In this document: positions 49,798-57,510 of the stretch, in pieces
How the letters are laid out: every line of letters starts with the position of its first letter
How positions within the stretch are numbered: position 1 is the stretch's first letter
Assembly (NCBI GenBank): GCA_013824645.1
Contig: PNOF01000009.1
Location: 1-59,558 of the forward strand
Origin: Syntrophus sp. (in: bacteria)
Lineage (GTDB): Bacteria; Desulfobacterota; Syntrophorhabdia; Syntrophorhabdales; Syntrophorhabdaceae
DNA length: 59,558 bases
Direction: 5' to 3'
Notes under the pieces: generated by a model
What the model was told of the DNA's origin: nothing
Databases searched by the model: none
What the model saw: only the letters and a program-made list of their open reading frames with translations
Made by a program: the position numbers and the translations under genes

Positions 49798-51645
49798 ATG
49801 GCAAAAAAAACATTTATGGACCCGCACGATGTTCCCACCATTCCAGGGACAGAGGGATGGGAAAAGCTCTATCCATATCAATACCAATTTTCAAACGATG
49901 ATCCTGAACGGGCTGCTTTCGAGAGCAGCCAAATATGGTATTATGATGGTCTGCACTATCCTGAGCCGCATTTCCCTTTTGATATCATGTGGGACGAAGC
50001 ATGGTCATTGGCGCTTTCCCAGTATAACACCCGCCACATTATCATTCCGCCTGCAATGGGTATCGACCACAGGATTGTCAATGGGTATGTCTATATTACT
50101 CCTGTAGGGATCGCAGATCCTGAGGTCATTCAAAAAAGAATACCATTATTTATGGAGAGGGCCGGGTATTACTATAAAAACTGGGACAAGTTGTATGAAA
50201 ACTGGGAGAAGAAGGTAAAAGCCCTTATTGGGGAGCTTGAAGCAATCAACTTTACCGATCTTCCGGAAATTGAAGATATAAGCGTGGTGACTGAGGGCAA
50301 AGGTGTGGGCAGTGGCTATTTGCTCCTCAAGAAGTATGATGATCTCATCAATATGGGACTTCTCAACTGGCAATACCATTTCGAATTTCTGAATCTCGGT
50401 TACGCTGCATATGTGACATTCATCAATACGTGCAATCAGATCTTTCCGGGTGTACCCATAGCTACCCTGACAAAGATGGTATCGGGTATTGATGTGGTCA
50501 TGTACAGACCCGATGCCGAGCTCATCAGGCTTGCTAAACTTGCCCTCGATACCGGTATTGATCAACTGGTCCTCAAACCCTTAAAATCAGCGGAACTCAT
50601 GAATGAACTGGCAAAGATACCGGCTGGCAAAGAATGGCTTGCAGAGCTGGAAAAATCCCGTTACCCCTGGTTCCATATATCAACGGGCACAGGCTGGTAT
50701 CATCATCATATCAGTTGGAATGACAACCTTGACATACCCTTTGATTCTATAAAGATGCACATAAACAGCATCAAAGAAGGCAAAGAGGTCGGACGCCCCA
50801 CAGAAAAACTCATAAAAGAACGGGACAAAATCGTAGAAGAATACAGGAAACTGATCAAGACCGATGATGATCGGGAGGCTTTTGAGCAGGTGCTTGGAGT
50901 AGCAAGGACAGTATTCCCATATGTGGAAGACCACCTTTTCTACATAGAACATTGGTTCCACAGCATCTTCTGGGGAAAAATACGGCAGATAGGTCAGATA
51001 CTCCAGAATGCAGGCTTCATTGAAAATGCCAATGAAGATATCTGGTTCATGAGAAGGGACGAGATAAAACAGGCACTGTGGGATTACTCTACTGCATGGG
51101 CAACGGGAGTAAAAGCAAGAGGGCCCTCATACTGGCCTAAGCAAATCACATGGAGAAAGGGCGTTTATGAAAAATTTAAAGAATGGTCGCCTCCTCCTGC
51201 CTTGGGAGTCCCGCCTGATGTTGTCACAGAGCCTTTTACGATAGTGCTCTGGGGTGTGACTACGGACGTGCTTTCTGAATGGCTCAAGGGAGACGACGCC
51301 GGGGGTGATCAGAACATACTGAAGGGTTCACCTGGTTCCTCGGGCGTAGTGGAAGGCCGGGCAAGGGTTTTGAAGAATGTTGAAGAACTGGCGGATCTCA
51401 AGGAGGGTGAAATCCTTGTCGCCACTACGACATCCCCAAGCTGGGCTCCTGCCTTTGTAAAAATCGCCGGTGCTATAACCGATGTGGGAGGACCGATGTG
51501 TCATGCCGCTATAGTATGCAGAGAATATGGGCTTCCCACAGTAGTTGGGACAGGCAAAGGTACGCGCCTCATTAAAACGGGGGATCTGATCAGATTGGAC
51601 GGGGATACCGGGATAGTGGAAATACTTGAAAGGGTAAATAAATAA
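49798..51645 (+). CDS. Phenylphosphate-synthase-like subunit with phosphohistidine domain (PpsA-like)
   Basis: The 615-residue protein ends in a PEP-utilising mobile domain with G-G-P-M-C-H-A-A-I (His569, the phosphocarrier). The first 450 residues are a large helical part unlike PEP synthase itself. In Thauera-type phenylphosphate synthase a ~70-kDa subunit of this sort carries the phosphoryl group from the ATP-binding subunit to phenol. That activity is inferred from architecture and neighbours. A clear ribosome site (aaaagggggag) precedes the ATG. Confidence 0.8.
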   Translation: MAKKTFMDPHDVPTIPGTEGWEKLYPYQYQFSNDDPERAAFESSQIWYYDGLHYPEPHFPFDIMWDEAWSLALSQYNTRHIIIPPAMGIDHRIVNGYVYITPVGIADPEVIQKRIPLFMERAGYYYKNWDKLYENWEKKVKALIGELEAINFTDLPEIEDISVVTEGKGVGSGYLLLKKYDDLINMGLLNWQYHFEFLNLGYAAYVTFINTCNQIFPGVPIATLTKMVSGIDVVMYRPDAELIRLAKLALDTGIDQLVLKPLKSAELMNELAKIPAGKEWLAELEKSRYPWFHISTGTGWYHHHISWNDNLDIPFDSIKMHINSIKEGKEVGRPTEKLIKERDKIVEEYRKLIKTDDDREAFEQVLGVARTVFPYVEDHLFYIEHWFHSIFWGKIRQIGQILQNAGFIENANEDIWFMRRDEIKQALWDYSTAWATGVKARGPSYWPKQITWRKGVYEKFKEWSPPPALGVPPDVVTEPFTIVLWGVTTDVLSEWLKGDDAGGDQNILKGSPGSSGVVEGRARVLKNVEELADLKEGEILVATTTSPSWAPAFVKIAGAITDVGGPMCHAAIVCREYGLPTVVGTGKGTRLIKTGDLIRLDGDTGIVEILERVNK

Positions 51646-51668
51646 TCTCTGACTCCTCTTCCTGTAGC

Positions 51669-51706
51669 CAGGGCAGCAACAGGCCGGCAGTGCTGTTTCT
51701 GCCCTG
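51669..51706 (+). repeat. Intra-operon hairpin between PpsA-like and PpsB-like genes
   Basis: CAGGGCAGCAACAG and CTGTTTCTGCCCTG (51669-51682 and 51693-51706) form a 14-bp stem with one mismatch and a 10-base loop, in a 90-base gap. No T-run. A processing or differential-expression site is possible. Confidence 0.6.
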
Positions 51707-51734
51707 ACACAGGATAATTGGAAGGGAGGAATAC

Positions 51735-52799
51735 ATGGCAGACAAAACAGAAAGATTTACGTTATGGTACGAAGAGACTGATGGTAAAGATTTCCCTCTC
51801 GTGGGTAAGAAAAACGCGAACCTTGGCGAGATGATTAAGGCGGGAATCAGGACCAGCCCAGGTTTCTCCATTACCATTGCGGCAAATGAGAAATTTATAG
51901 TTGATACAGGTATCAAGGAGAAGATCAGGAAGTATCTCGAAGAACTTGGCCAGGTAACGTACGAGACAACAAAGAAGGCGAGCGGCTTTGCGATGTCTTT
52001 GATTGAATCGGCAACAATACCCGCTGAAATTGCAGATGATATTCTGGCAGATTATAAAAAACTCTGTGAGCTTTCCCGTACAGACAATATTCCTGTAGCG
52101 GTGAGGAGCAGTGGCGCCATCTCTATGCCGGGTCAGATGGAGACGTACCTCAATATCCGGGGGAATAAAGACCTTATAGAATATGTAAAGAAATGCTGGG
52201 CAAGTGCCTATAACGTGGAAGCAATCATGTACAGAGCGAATAAGGGGGTAGGATTCCTTTTTAATATCGGTGTGGGAATTCCAAAAATGGTAAATTCGAG
52301 GGTTTCCGGTGTAATTTTTACCCTCAATACCTTGAATGGTGATCCGTCCAAAATATCCCTGGATGTCAGTTACGGCCTTGGTGAGGCAGTGGTAAGCGGT
52401 CTGGTGACACCTGACAGCTTTCTTGTCGACAAAGTTACCCTTGATATCGTCAAAACAACAATCGGGAGTAAGGAGACTCAATGTGTCTACAGGGAAGGGG
52501 GAAGTGATATTGTCCAGGCTGAGGTTCCAAAAGATCAGCAGGAGAAACTATCCGTTTCTCTGGATGAGGTGCAAGAACTCTGCCGTCTTGGAAAGGTCAT
52601 AGAAGAATATTATGGCAAACACTATGACATTGAATTCGGCATCGATGCAGACCTCACATTCCCTGGAAGTGTCATTATCCTTCAGGTAAGACCGGAGTCG
52701 ATATGGAACAAAAAAGAGGTTACTGCCCGAACAGAGAAAAAGAGTGACCCCATGGAACGGATATTGAGTCAGTTGCTGACAGGGGTAAGAATGAAATAG
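51735..52799 (+). CDS. Phenylphosphate-synthase-like ATP-binding subunit (PpsB-like)
   Basis: The 354-residue protein is the N-terminal ATP-grasp part of PEP synthase/PPDK alone: G-K-K-N-A-N-L-G-E-M-I (about 24-34), V-A-V-R-S-S-G-A (about 121-128), G-Q-M-E-T-Y-L-N, and a final V-I-I-L-Q-V-R-P-E-S. It would phosphorylate His569 of the neighbouring subunit from ATP. The split into this and the 615-aa subunit matches phenylphosphate synthase. The third subunit (PpsC, CBS domains) known from denitrifiers was not found in the window. A ggaagggagga ribosome site precedes the ATG. Confidence 0.82.
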   Translation: MADKTERFTLWYEETDGKDFPLVGKKNANLGEMIKAGIRTSPGFSITIAANEKFIVDTGIKEKIRKYLEELGQVTYETTKKASGFAMSLIESATIPAEIADDILADYKKLCELSRTDNIPVAVRSSGAISMPGQMETYLNIRGNKDLIEYVKKCWASAYNVEAIMYRANKGVGFLFNIGVGIPKMVNSRVSGVIFTLNTLNGDPSKISLDVSYGLGEAVVSGLVTPDSFLVDKVTLDIVKTTIGSKETQCVYREGGSDIVQAEVPKDQQEKLSVSLDEVQELCRLGKVIEEYYGKHYDIEFGIDADLTFPGSVIILQVRPESIWNKKEVTARTEKKSDPMERILSQLLTGVRMK

Positions 52800-52814
52800 G
52801 GTAGGTGAGGATTA

Positions 52815-54029
52815 TTGAAGAAAAGACTGCTTATTATTGCAACGCTTGATACAAAGGGAAAAGAAGCGGCATATATAAAAGAATGTGTCCAGGAACCCGT
52901 TACCGATTCCTTAATAATGGATATCGGGACCCTTGGAAAACCTCTTACCCCTCCTGATATTCCGGCCAATGATGTTGCGCGGGCCGGAGGATATGATCTT
53001 GAAGAAATTATTTCAAAGAAAGACCGTTCGGGCGCAGTGAGGGCAATGCAGGAAGGCGGCGCTATTATCGCGGCACAACTGGTTAAAGAGGGAAAGATAA
53101 GCGGTGTACTTGGTATGGGGGGCGGCACAGGCACATCTATTGTCTCATATATCATGCGCGCGCTGCCCTTTGGTCTCCCGAAGGTATTAGTCTCTACCGT
53201 AGCATCAAGGGATATACGGGAATACATCGGCACCAAAGATATTGTGATGTTCCATTCCGTCGCAGACCTGCTGGGTTTTAATGAATTTATGCGCCATATT
53301 CTTGGCCAGGCAGCATATGCGGTCTGCGGTATGATTAATAAGGGAAGCAGTATCAGCATCAAAAAGCCCATGATAGCCGTCACGGCCTACGGTGTCAGTT
53401 CAGCTTGTGCGTTAAATGCTGAACCCCTGCTTCAGGAAAAAGGATATGAAATGATTGGCTTTCATGCGAACGGAGTAGGCGGAATGGCCATGGAGGAGAT
53501 GATAGCACAGGGGTTAATTACCGGGGTCCTCGATTTTACCCCTCACGAGGTTGCCGATGAGATGTTCGGTGGATACTGTCGGGGTATCGGCCCGGCCCGG
53601 TTTGAAACAGCCGCTCAGATGGGTGTGCCGCTTGTTTTCGCCCCCGGTGGCCTTGATAATGCTGTCTTCAGTCCTTTCTATCCAATGCCGGATGTATTAA
53701 AGGGCCGGAAAATACATCACCATGATATACGATTTTGCGTACGTATGGGTCCTCAGGAAATGGAAAAATTTGCTTGCATTATCGGTGAAAAACTGAATAA
53801 ATCAAAGGGGCCAATTCACGTACTCATACCAAAGCGAGGATGGTCAGAGGCAGACAGGGTAGGAATGGAATTGTTTGATCCTGATGCAAACCAGGTATTT
53901 GTTGATACATTAAAAGGGATTCTGCGGCCCGATATTCCCTTCACCGAAATGGATGTCCATATCAGTGATCAGGCTTTTGCTGAAAAGGCAGTCAGTATAC
54001 TTGATCATATGATAAAAGGGAATTACTAA
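52815..54029 (+). CDS. UPF0261 / Tm-1-like protein, copy 2
   Basis: The 404-residue protein has the Tm-1 hallmarks: A-T-L-D-T-K-G-K-E (about 8-16), G-M-G-G-G-T-G-T, R-A-L-P-F-G-L-P-K-V and a Y-I-G-T-K-D-I segment with the Lys kept (unlike copy 1). The second lobe has G-G-M-A-M-E-E-M. It starts at a TTG at 52815 with gtgagg upstream, 15 bases after the PpsB-like stop. It is complete. It shares only moderate identity with copies 1 and 3, so all three are old paralogs. Confidence 0.87.
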   Translation: MKKRLLIIATLDTKGKEAAYIKECVQEPVTDSLIMDIGTLGKPLTPPDIPANDVARAGGYDLEEIISKKDRSGAVRAMQEGGAIIAAQLVKEGKISGVLGMGGGTGTSIVSYIMRALPFGLPKVLVSTVASRDIREYIGTKDIVMFHSVADLLGFNEFMRHILGQAAYAVCGMINKGSSISIKKPMIAVTAYGVSSACALNAEPLLQEKGYEMIGFHANGVGGMAMEEMIAQGLITGVLDFTPHEVADEMFGGYCRGIGPARFETAAQMGVPLVFAPGGLDNAVFSPFYPMPDVLKGRKIHHHDIRFCVRMGPQEMEKFACIIGEKLNKSKGPIHVLIPKRGWSEADRVGMELFDPDANQVFVDTLKGILRPDIPFTEMDVHISDQAFAEKAVSILDHMIKGNY

Positions 54030-54066
54030 ATAGAGCGGGCTCGTGATTTTGTTTAAAAAGAGTATT

Positions 54067-54100
54067 TTACGCACTCCTTCCGGAGTTTATCCCTGCGTAA
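54067..54100 (+). repeat. Intra-operon hairpin between UPF0261 copy 2 and LpdD-like gene
   Basis: Inner stem ACTCC-TTCC-GGAGT and outer pairing TTACGCA/TGCGTAA (54067-54073 and 54094-54100) lie in the 98-base gap. Third hairpin of this type in the operon. Confidence 0.55.
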
Positions 54101-54127
54101 TTATGAACAGGAGCAATAGGAAACGAT

Positions 54128-54505
54128 ATGGATTCATGGAGTATATCTGAAAAACGGGGCGGATTTGAGGTATATGCACAGGTGAATATTATGGGTGATG
54201 ATCTTCTTGTTGTTCTCTCCGGCGGCAAGATTCATATCGGCGCAATCGCCATGGCCCAACCGAGGCCGAGTCTGGATGATCCGAAAAAAATAAGCGCTAC
54301 GAGCTCTGTTTATACATACGTAGGTCATAAAGAGGATGTCATAGTAAAATCAATCTCCGAGGAACTTTCAAAGGAACTGAACAGGAAAGCTGTTGTGGTG
54401 GCAGGAATACACTGGGATAAGCTGGCATTATCAGATATAAAAGTAATAACCGGGATCTGCAGCAGGCTCACAAAGAGAATAATCAAGGAGGTCGGTAAGA
54501 GATGA
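54128..54505 (+). CDS. LpdD-like prenylated-FMN chaperone
   Basis: The 125-residue protein has G-D-D-L-L-V-V-L-S-G-G, H-I-G-A-I-A-M-A and the C-terminal helix pair K-E-L-N-R-K-A-V-V-V-A-G-I-H-W-D, the pattern of gallate decarboxylase subunit D (LpdD/YclD). Members assist loading or stabilising prenylated FMN in UbiD partners. It overlaps the ubiX start by four bases and serves the ubiD gene at the front of the operon. The family call is by memory of the pattern. Confidence 0.7.
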   Translation: MDSWSISEKRGGFEVYAQVNIMGDDLLVVLSGGKIHIGAIAMAQPRPSLDDPKKISATSSVYTYVGHKEDVIVKSISEELSKELNRKAVVVAGIHWDKLALSDIKVITGICSRLTKRIIKEVGKR

Positions 54506-55077
54506 AGCGGATTATTGTCGGTATTACAGGCGCTACCGGTGTTATCTATGGGATACGGTTGCTTGAGGTCTTGAAAGAACTTGGCATAGAGACACACGTA
54601 ATGCTTTCTGAAGCTGCTAAAAAAAATATATTGATAGAGACTTCCTTTACCGTGGAAATGGTAGAAAGGTTAGCTTATACAATCCATGATATAAAAAATA
54701 TGGCTGCTTCCATATCGAGCGGGTCCTTCAAAACAGATGGAATGGTCATTGTTCCCTGCACAATAAAGACTCTTTCGGGGGTGGCGCACTCCTATAACGA
54801 TAACCTGATTGTCCGTGCCGCCGATGTTGTTCTCAAGGAAAGGCGGCGCTTAATCCTGGTAGTAAGAGAAACTCCCCTCCATAAGGGCCACCTCGAATTG
54901 ATGAGCAGAGTTGCAGACCTCGGAGGGATAATACTCCCCCCCATTCCTGCCTTCTATCATGCACCCAAGACCATAGATGATCTTATTAACCACACTGTGG
55001 GGAAAATGCTGGATCTGATGGACATAGACCATTCACTTTACAAGCGATGGGAAGGGGTTGACAACTATGGTTCGTAA
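54502..55077 (+). CDS. ubiX: Flavin prenyltransferase UbiX
   Basis: UbiX attaches a dimethylallyl group to FMN, making the cofactor of UbiD. The 191-residue protein has G-I-T-G-A-T-G (FMN site, about 7-13), I-S-S-G-S-F (about 70-75), P-C-T-I-K-T-L, and R-E-T-P-L-H-K-G-H-L (phosphate site). The motifs are complete. It overlaps the LpdD-like gene in front and shares its last 11 bases with the UPF0261 gene behind. Confidence 0.96.
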   Translation: MKRIIVGITGATGVIYGIRLLEVLKELGIETHVMLSEAAKKNILIETSFTVEMVERLAYTIHDIKNMAASISSGSFKTDGMVIVPCTIKTLSGVAHSYNDNLIVRAADVVLKERRRLILVVRETPLHKGHLELMSRVADLGGIILPPIPAFYHAPKTIDDLINHTVGKMLDLMDIDHSLYKRWEGVDNYGS

Positions 55078-56293
55078 AGCGGCAACGGTCCTCATGTTGG
55101 TAACCATGGATACCAAGGGGAATGAAGCTAAATACATGGAAAAATACATCAAAGAAGCCGGAGTTGATGTGCTGTTCATGGATTCAGGCATTCTGGGAGA
55201 AAACCGTTTTCCTGTTGCTATCAGCAGAGAGGAAGTGGCACAGGCAGCCGGTAAATCGCTTGCTTTTGTTCAATCCGTAGGTCACGAAGGAAAGGCTCTG
55301 GAAATCATGATTCAGGGTGCAATCAAGTACACCAATGAATTGCTCAGGGCGGATAGAATACAGGGTGTCATAAGCATTGGCGGATCCATGGGAACAACGA
55401 TGGGCACAGGCGTGATGCGTTCACTGCCTTTTGGTTTCCCGAAAGTTATGGTGAGTACCATGGCTTCACGAGATACACGCCCCTTTGTCGGGACAAAAGA
55501 CATCCTCATGCTCCATTCTGTTTGTGATCTGTCAGGGCTGAACCGCATGACGAAAAAGGTGCTGAGAAACGGGGCCCTTGCAATTGCCGGGATGGTCAAG
55601 GGACAGGCCAAATTTGACGTTGAAACCAAGCCGCTTATTTTCCTTTCAACCTTGGGTACAACAGAGGCCTGTGCGCGAAAAATACAGTCTGATCTGGAAG
55701 AAAAAGGAAATGAGGTCATCATCTTTCATACGGTGGGTTCCGGTGGCGAGGCCATGGAGGAGATGATGCGTGAAGAAAAGATAGGGGCCGTCATAGACCT
55801 TTCCCTTCACGAAATTACCGATAATCTCTTTGGCGGTGATTATGATGCAGGTCCTCATCGCGGTTCTGTAGCCCTTCAATTAGGGATACCCACGATTCTT
55901 GTTCCGGGCAACATTGATTTTCTGGTAAGCGGTCCCTTAAAATTTGCAGAAAAACATTTTCCAGGCAGAAAATATCACATGCATAATGCGGCGATAACCT
56001 GTATACGCACGGAACAAGAGGAGATGAGGGCTCTGGCGCGACACATATCGGCGATGTGCAATAAAAGGAGCGGGCCACTCGACGTTGTGATCCCCATGCA
56101 GGGTTTCTCTGCATTTGACCGTCCGGGCGGACCATTGCATGATCCCGAGGCGCCGGCTATTTTCACGGAAGAATTGAAAAAAGGTCTCAATCCGGAGATA
56201 CCCCTGTATGTTTTGCCCTATCATATAAATGATCCGGAATTTGCTTCTGAGATTGTTCGCATATATGAAGGCAGGGTTGTAGGTAAGGCGTAG
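55067..56293 (+). CDS. UPF0261 / Tm-1-like protein, copy 3
   Basis: I take the ATG at 55067, which has gaaggggtt upstream and overlaps the ubiX stop. The alternative TTG at 55058 is too close to that site. The 408-residue protein has T-M-D-T-K-G-N-E, S-I-G-G-S-M-G-T, R-S-L-P-F-G-F-P-K-V and F-V-G-T-K-D-I with the Lys kept, and G-G-E-A-M-E-E-M. It resembles copy 2 more than copy 1. It is the third such gene in the operon, and no other role is suggested by motifs. Confidence 0.87.
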   Translation: MVRKAATVLMLVTMDTKGNEAKYMEKYIKEAGVDVLFMDSGILGENRFPVAISREEVAQAAGKSLAFVQSVGHEGKALEIMIQGAIKYTNELLRADRIQGVISIGGSMGTTMGTGVMRSLPFGFPKVMVSTMASRDTRPFVGTKDILMLHSVCDLSGLNRMTKKVLRNGALAIAGMVKGQAKFDVETKPLIFLSTLGTTEACARKIQSDLEEKGNEVIIFHTVGSGGEAMEEMMREEKIGAVIDLSLHEITDNLFGGDYDAGPHRGSVALQLGIPTILVPGNIDFLVSGPLKFAEKHFPGRKYHMHNAAITCIRTEQEEMRALARHISAMCNKRSGPLDVVIPMQGFSAFDRPGGPLHDPEAPAIFTEELKKGLNPEIPLYVLPYHINDPEFASEIVRIYEGRVVGKA

Positions 56294-56317
56294 GGAAGGA
56301 GTGACACAATTCAAACT

Positions 56318-57049
56318 ATGAAAGACGATTATACCAGATATAAAAGGCAGATAATCATTCCTGAGATTGGTGAGGAAGGGCAGAAGAAGCTCAGTGAGGC
56401 AAAGGTATTTGTGGCAGGCCTTGGCGGACTTGGTTCGGCTTCTGCGTACTACCTTACGGCTGCAGGGGTGGGGTATCTCAAAATGGTTGACAGGGACATT
56501 GTTGAGATGACCAATCTCAACCGTCAGATCCTGCACCGGACAGAAGATATTGGTATGTCCAAAGCAGATTCGGCAAAGAAAAAGCTGAATGCGCTTAATC
56601 CTTCTGTGCAGATCGAAACATACAGGGATGAAATAAGGGACGATACTGTCGAGGGTCTTGTTGGTGATTGTTCGATTATTGTTGATGCAATGGATAATCT
56701 CAATACCAGGAGAATCCTCAACCGCTATTCCCTGAAGAAGGGGATACCCTTTATCTATGGCGGTGTGGAAAAATTCAATGGCATGATAACAACATTTATA
56801 CCCGGTGAAACTCCCTGTTTTGAATGTATCTTCTCAGGGATAAAAGAAATTGAAGAAGTGAAGGGTATTATAGGGCCTGTACCGGGCGTGATAGGCTCAC
56901 TGCAGGCGATTGAAGCGATTAAAATTATTCTTGGATTAGATAGACTTTTGAAGGGAAGATTACTGTTTTTCACCGGACTCGATATGGCATTTAAAGAAAT
57001 AAAGATTGAAAAGAACCCCCACTGTGTTGTCTGTCTGGGACGACAGTAA
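56318..57049 (+). CDS. ThiF/MoeB/HesA-type adenylyltransferase
   Basis: The 243-residue protein has the E1-like nucleotide fold: G-L-G-G-L-G-S (about 32-38), the D-R-D-I-V-E-M-T-N-L-N-R-Q motif (about 56-68), D-A-M-D-N (about 127), and Zn sites C-F-E-C and C-V-V-C. It would adenylate the C-terminal Gly-Gly of the ThiS-like protein next door for sulfur transfer. Which cofactor it supplies (thiamine, molybdopterin or another) is open. The molybdenum enzyme in the same operon makes the cofactor route attractive. Confidence 0.88.
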   Translation: MKDDYTRYKRQIIIPEIGEEGQKKLSEAKVFVAGLGGLGSASAYYLTAAGVGYLKMVDRDIVEMTNLNRQILHRTEDIGMSKADSAKKKLNALNPSVQIETYRDEIRDDTVEGLVGDCSIIVDAMDNLNTRRILNRYSLKKGIPFIYGGVEKFNGMITTFIPGETPCFECIFSGIKEIEEVKGIIGPVPGVIGSLQAIEAIKIILGLDRLLKGRLLFFTGLDMAFKEIKIEKNPHCVVCLGRQ

Positions 57050-57069
57050 GGGTATCGTGAAGGGAAGAT

Positions 57070-57285
57070 ATGAAAGAGGATCTTATACACGTCATACTCA
57101 ACGGTTTCGGGGAGGCTATCCACAGAGATACCACGATAGCACAATTAGTTGAGCGCAGAGAAGAGTATGATGTAGGCCTTATTGTGGAACTGAATAATAA
57201 ATTCATATTCCCCCAGGACTATGGGAAAACAGTTGTGAAAGAAGGCGATAAACTAGAGTTCATCAACCCCGATTTTGGTGGTTAA
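57070..57285 (+). CDS. ThiS/MoaD-like ubiquitin-fold sulfur carrier, 71 aa
   Basis: The 71-residue protein ends N-P-D-F-G-G, the di-glycine end needed for adenylation and thiocarboxylation. The body has the ubiquitin-fold pattern with I-A-Q-L-V-E-R-R, V-E-L-N-N-K-F-I-F and V-V-K-E-G-D-K-L-E-F, closer to ThiS than to MoaD. It directly follows the ThiF-like gene and ends the catabolic gene run. A purine-rich ribosome site (gaagggaag) precedes the ATG. Confidence 0.88.
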   Translation: MKEDLIHVILNGFGEAIHRDTTIAQLVERREEYDVGLIVELNNKFIFPQDYGKTVVKEGDKLEFINPDFGG

Positions 57286-57449
57286 GCTGTAGTGCACCGA
57301 TAACTATATAAGTCAATGTTGTCATTCCCGTGCAGGCGGGTGTCTTCACTTGCGCAAGCAACATCCAGCGTTTAGTAGCAGTTGAATTACGTTTATCATT
57401 TGCCGGGGGCTAAGTGACTCCTAATTGTTTTTATATTCTTGTAAGTTTT

Positions 57450-57510
57450 GGCTTAATATCATAAAACGGGGCATAAAATTGCCATAAATGCCATACTGTC
57501 AACGATCTAC
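57450..57510 (+). repeat. Degenerate direct repeat, right copy
   Basis: Aligns with 38708-38770. Its last bases overlap the 3' end of the minus-strand helicase-nuclease gene. The 57286-57506 gap otherwise shows no gene or terminator that I can support. Confidence 0.55.

Noticed and set aside
40880-57285. Complete phenylphosphate synthase-carboxylase operon of the Thauera type
   Set aside because: No CBS-domain PpsC and no multi-subunit phenylphosphate carboxylase genes are present, so the exact known operon cannot be claimed.
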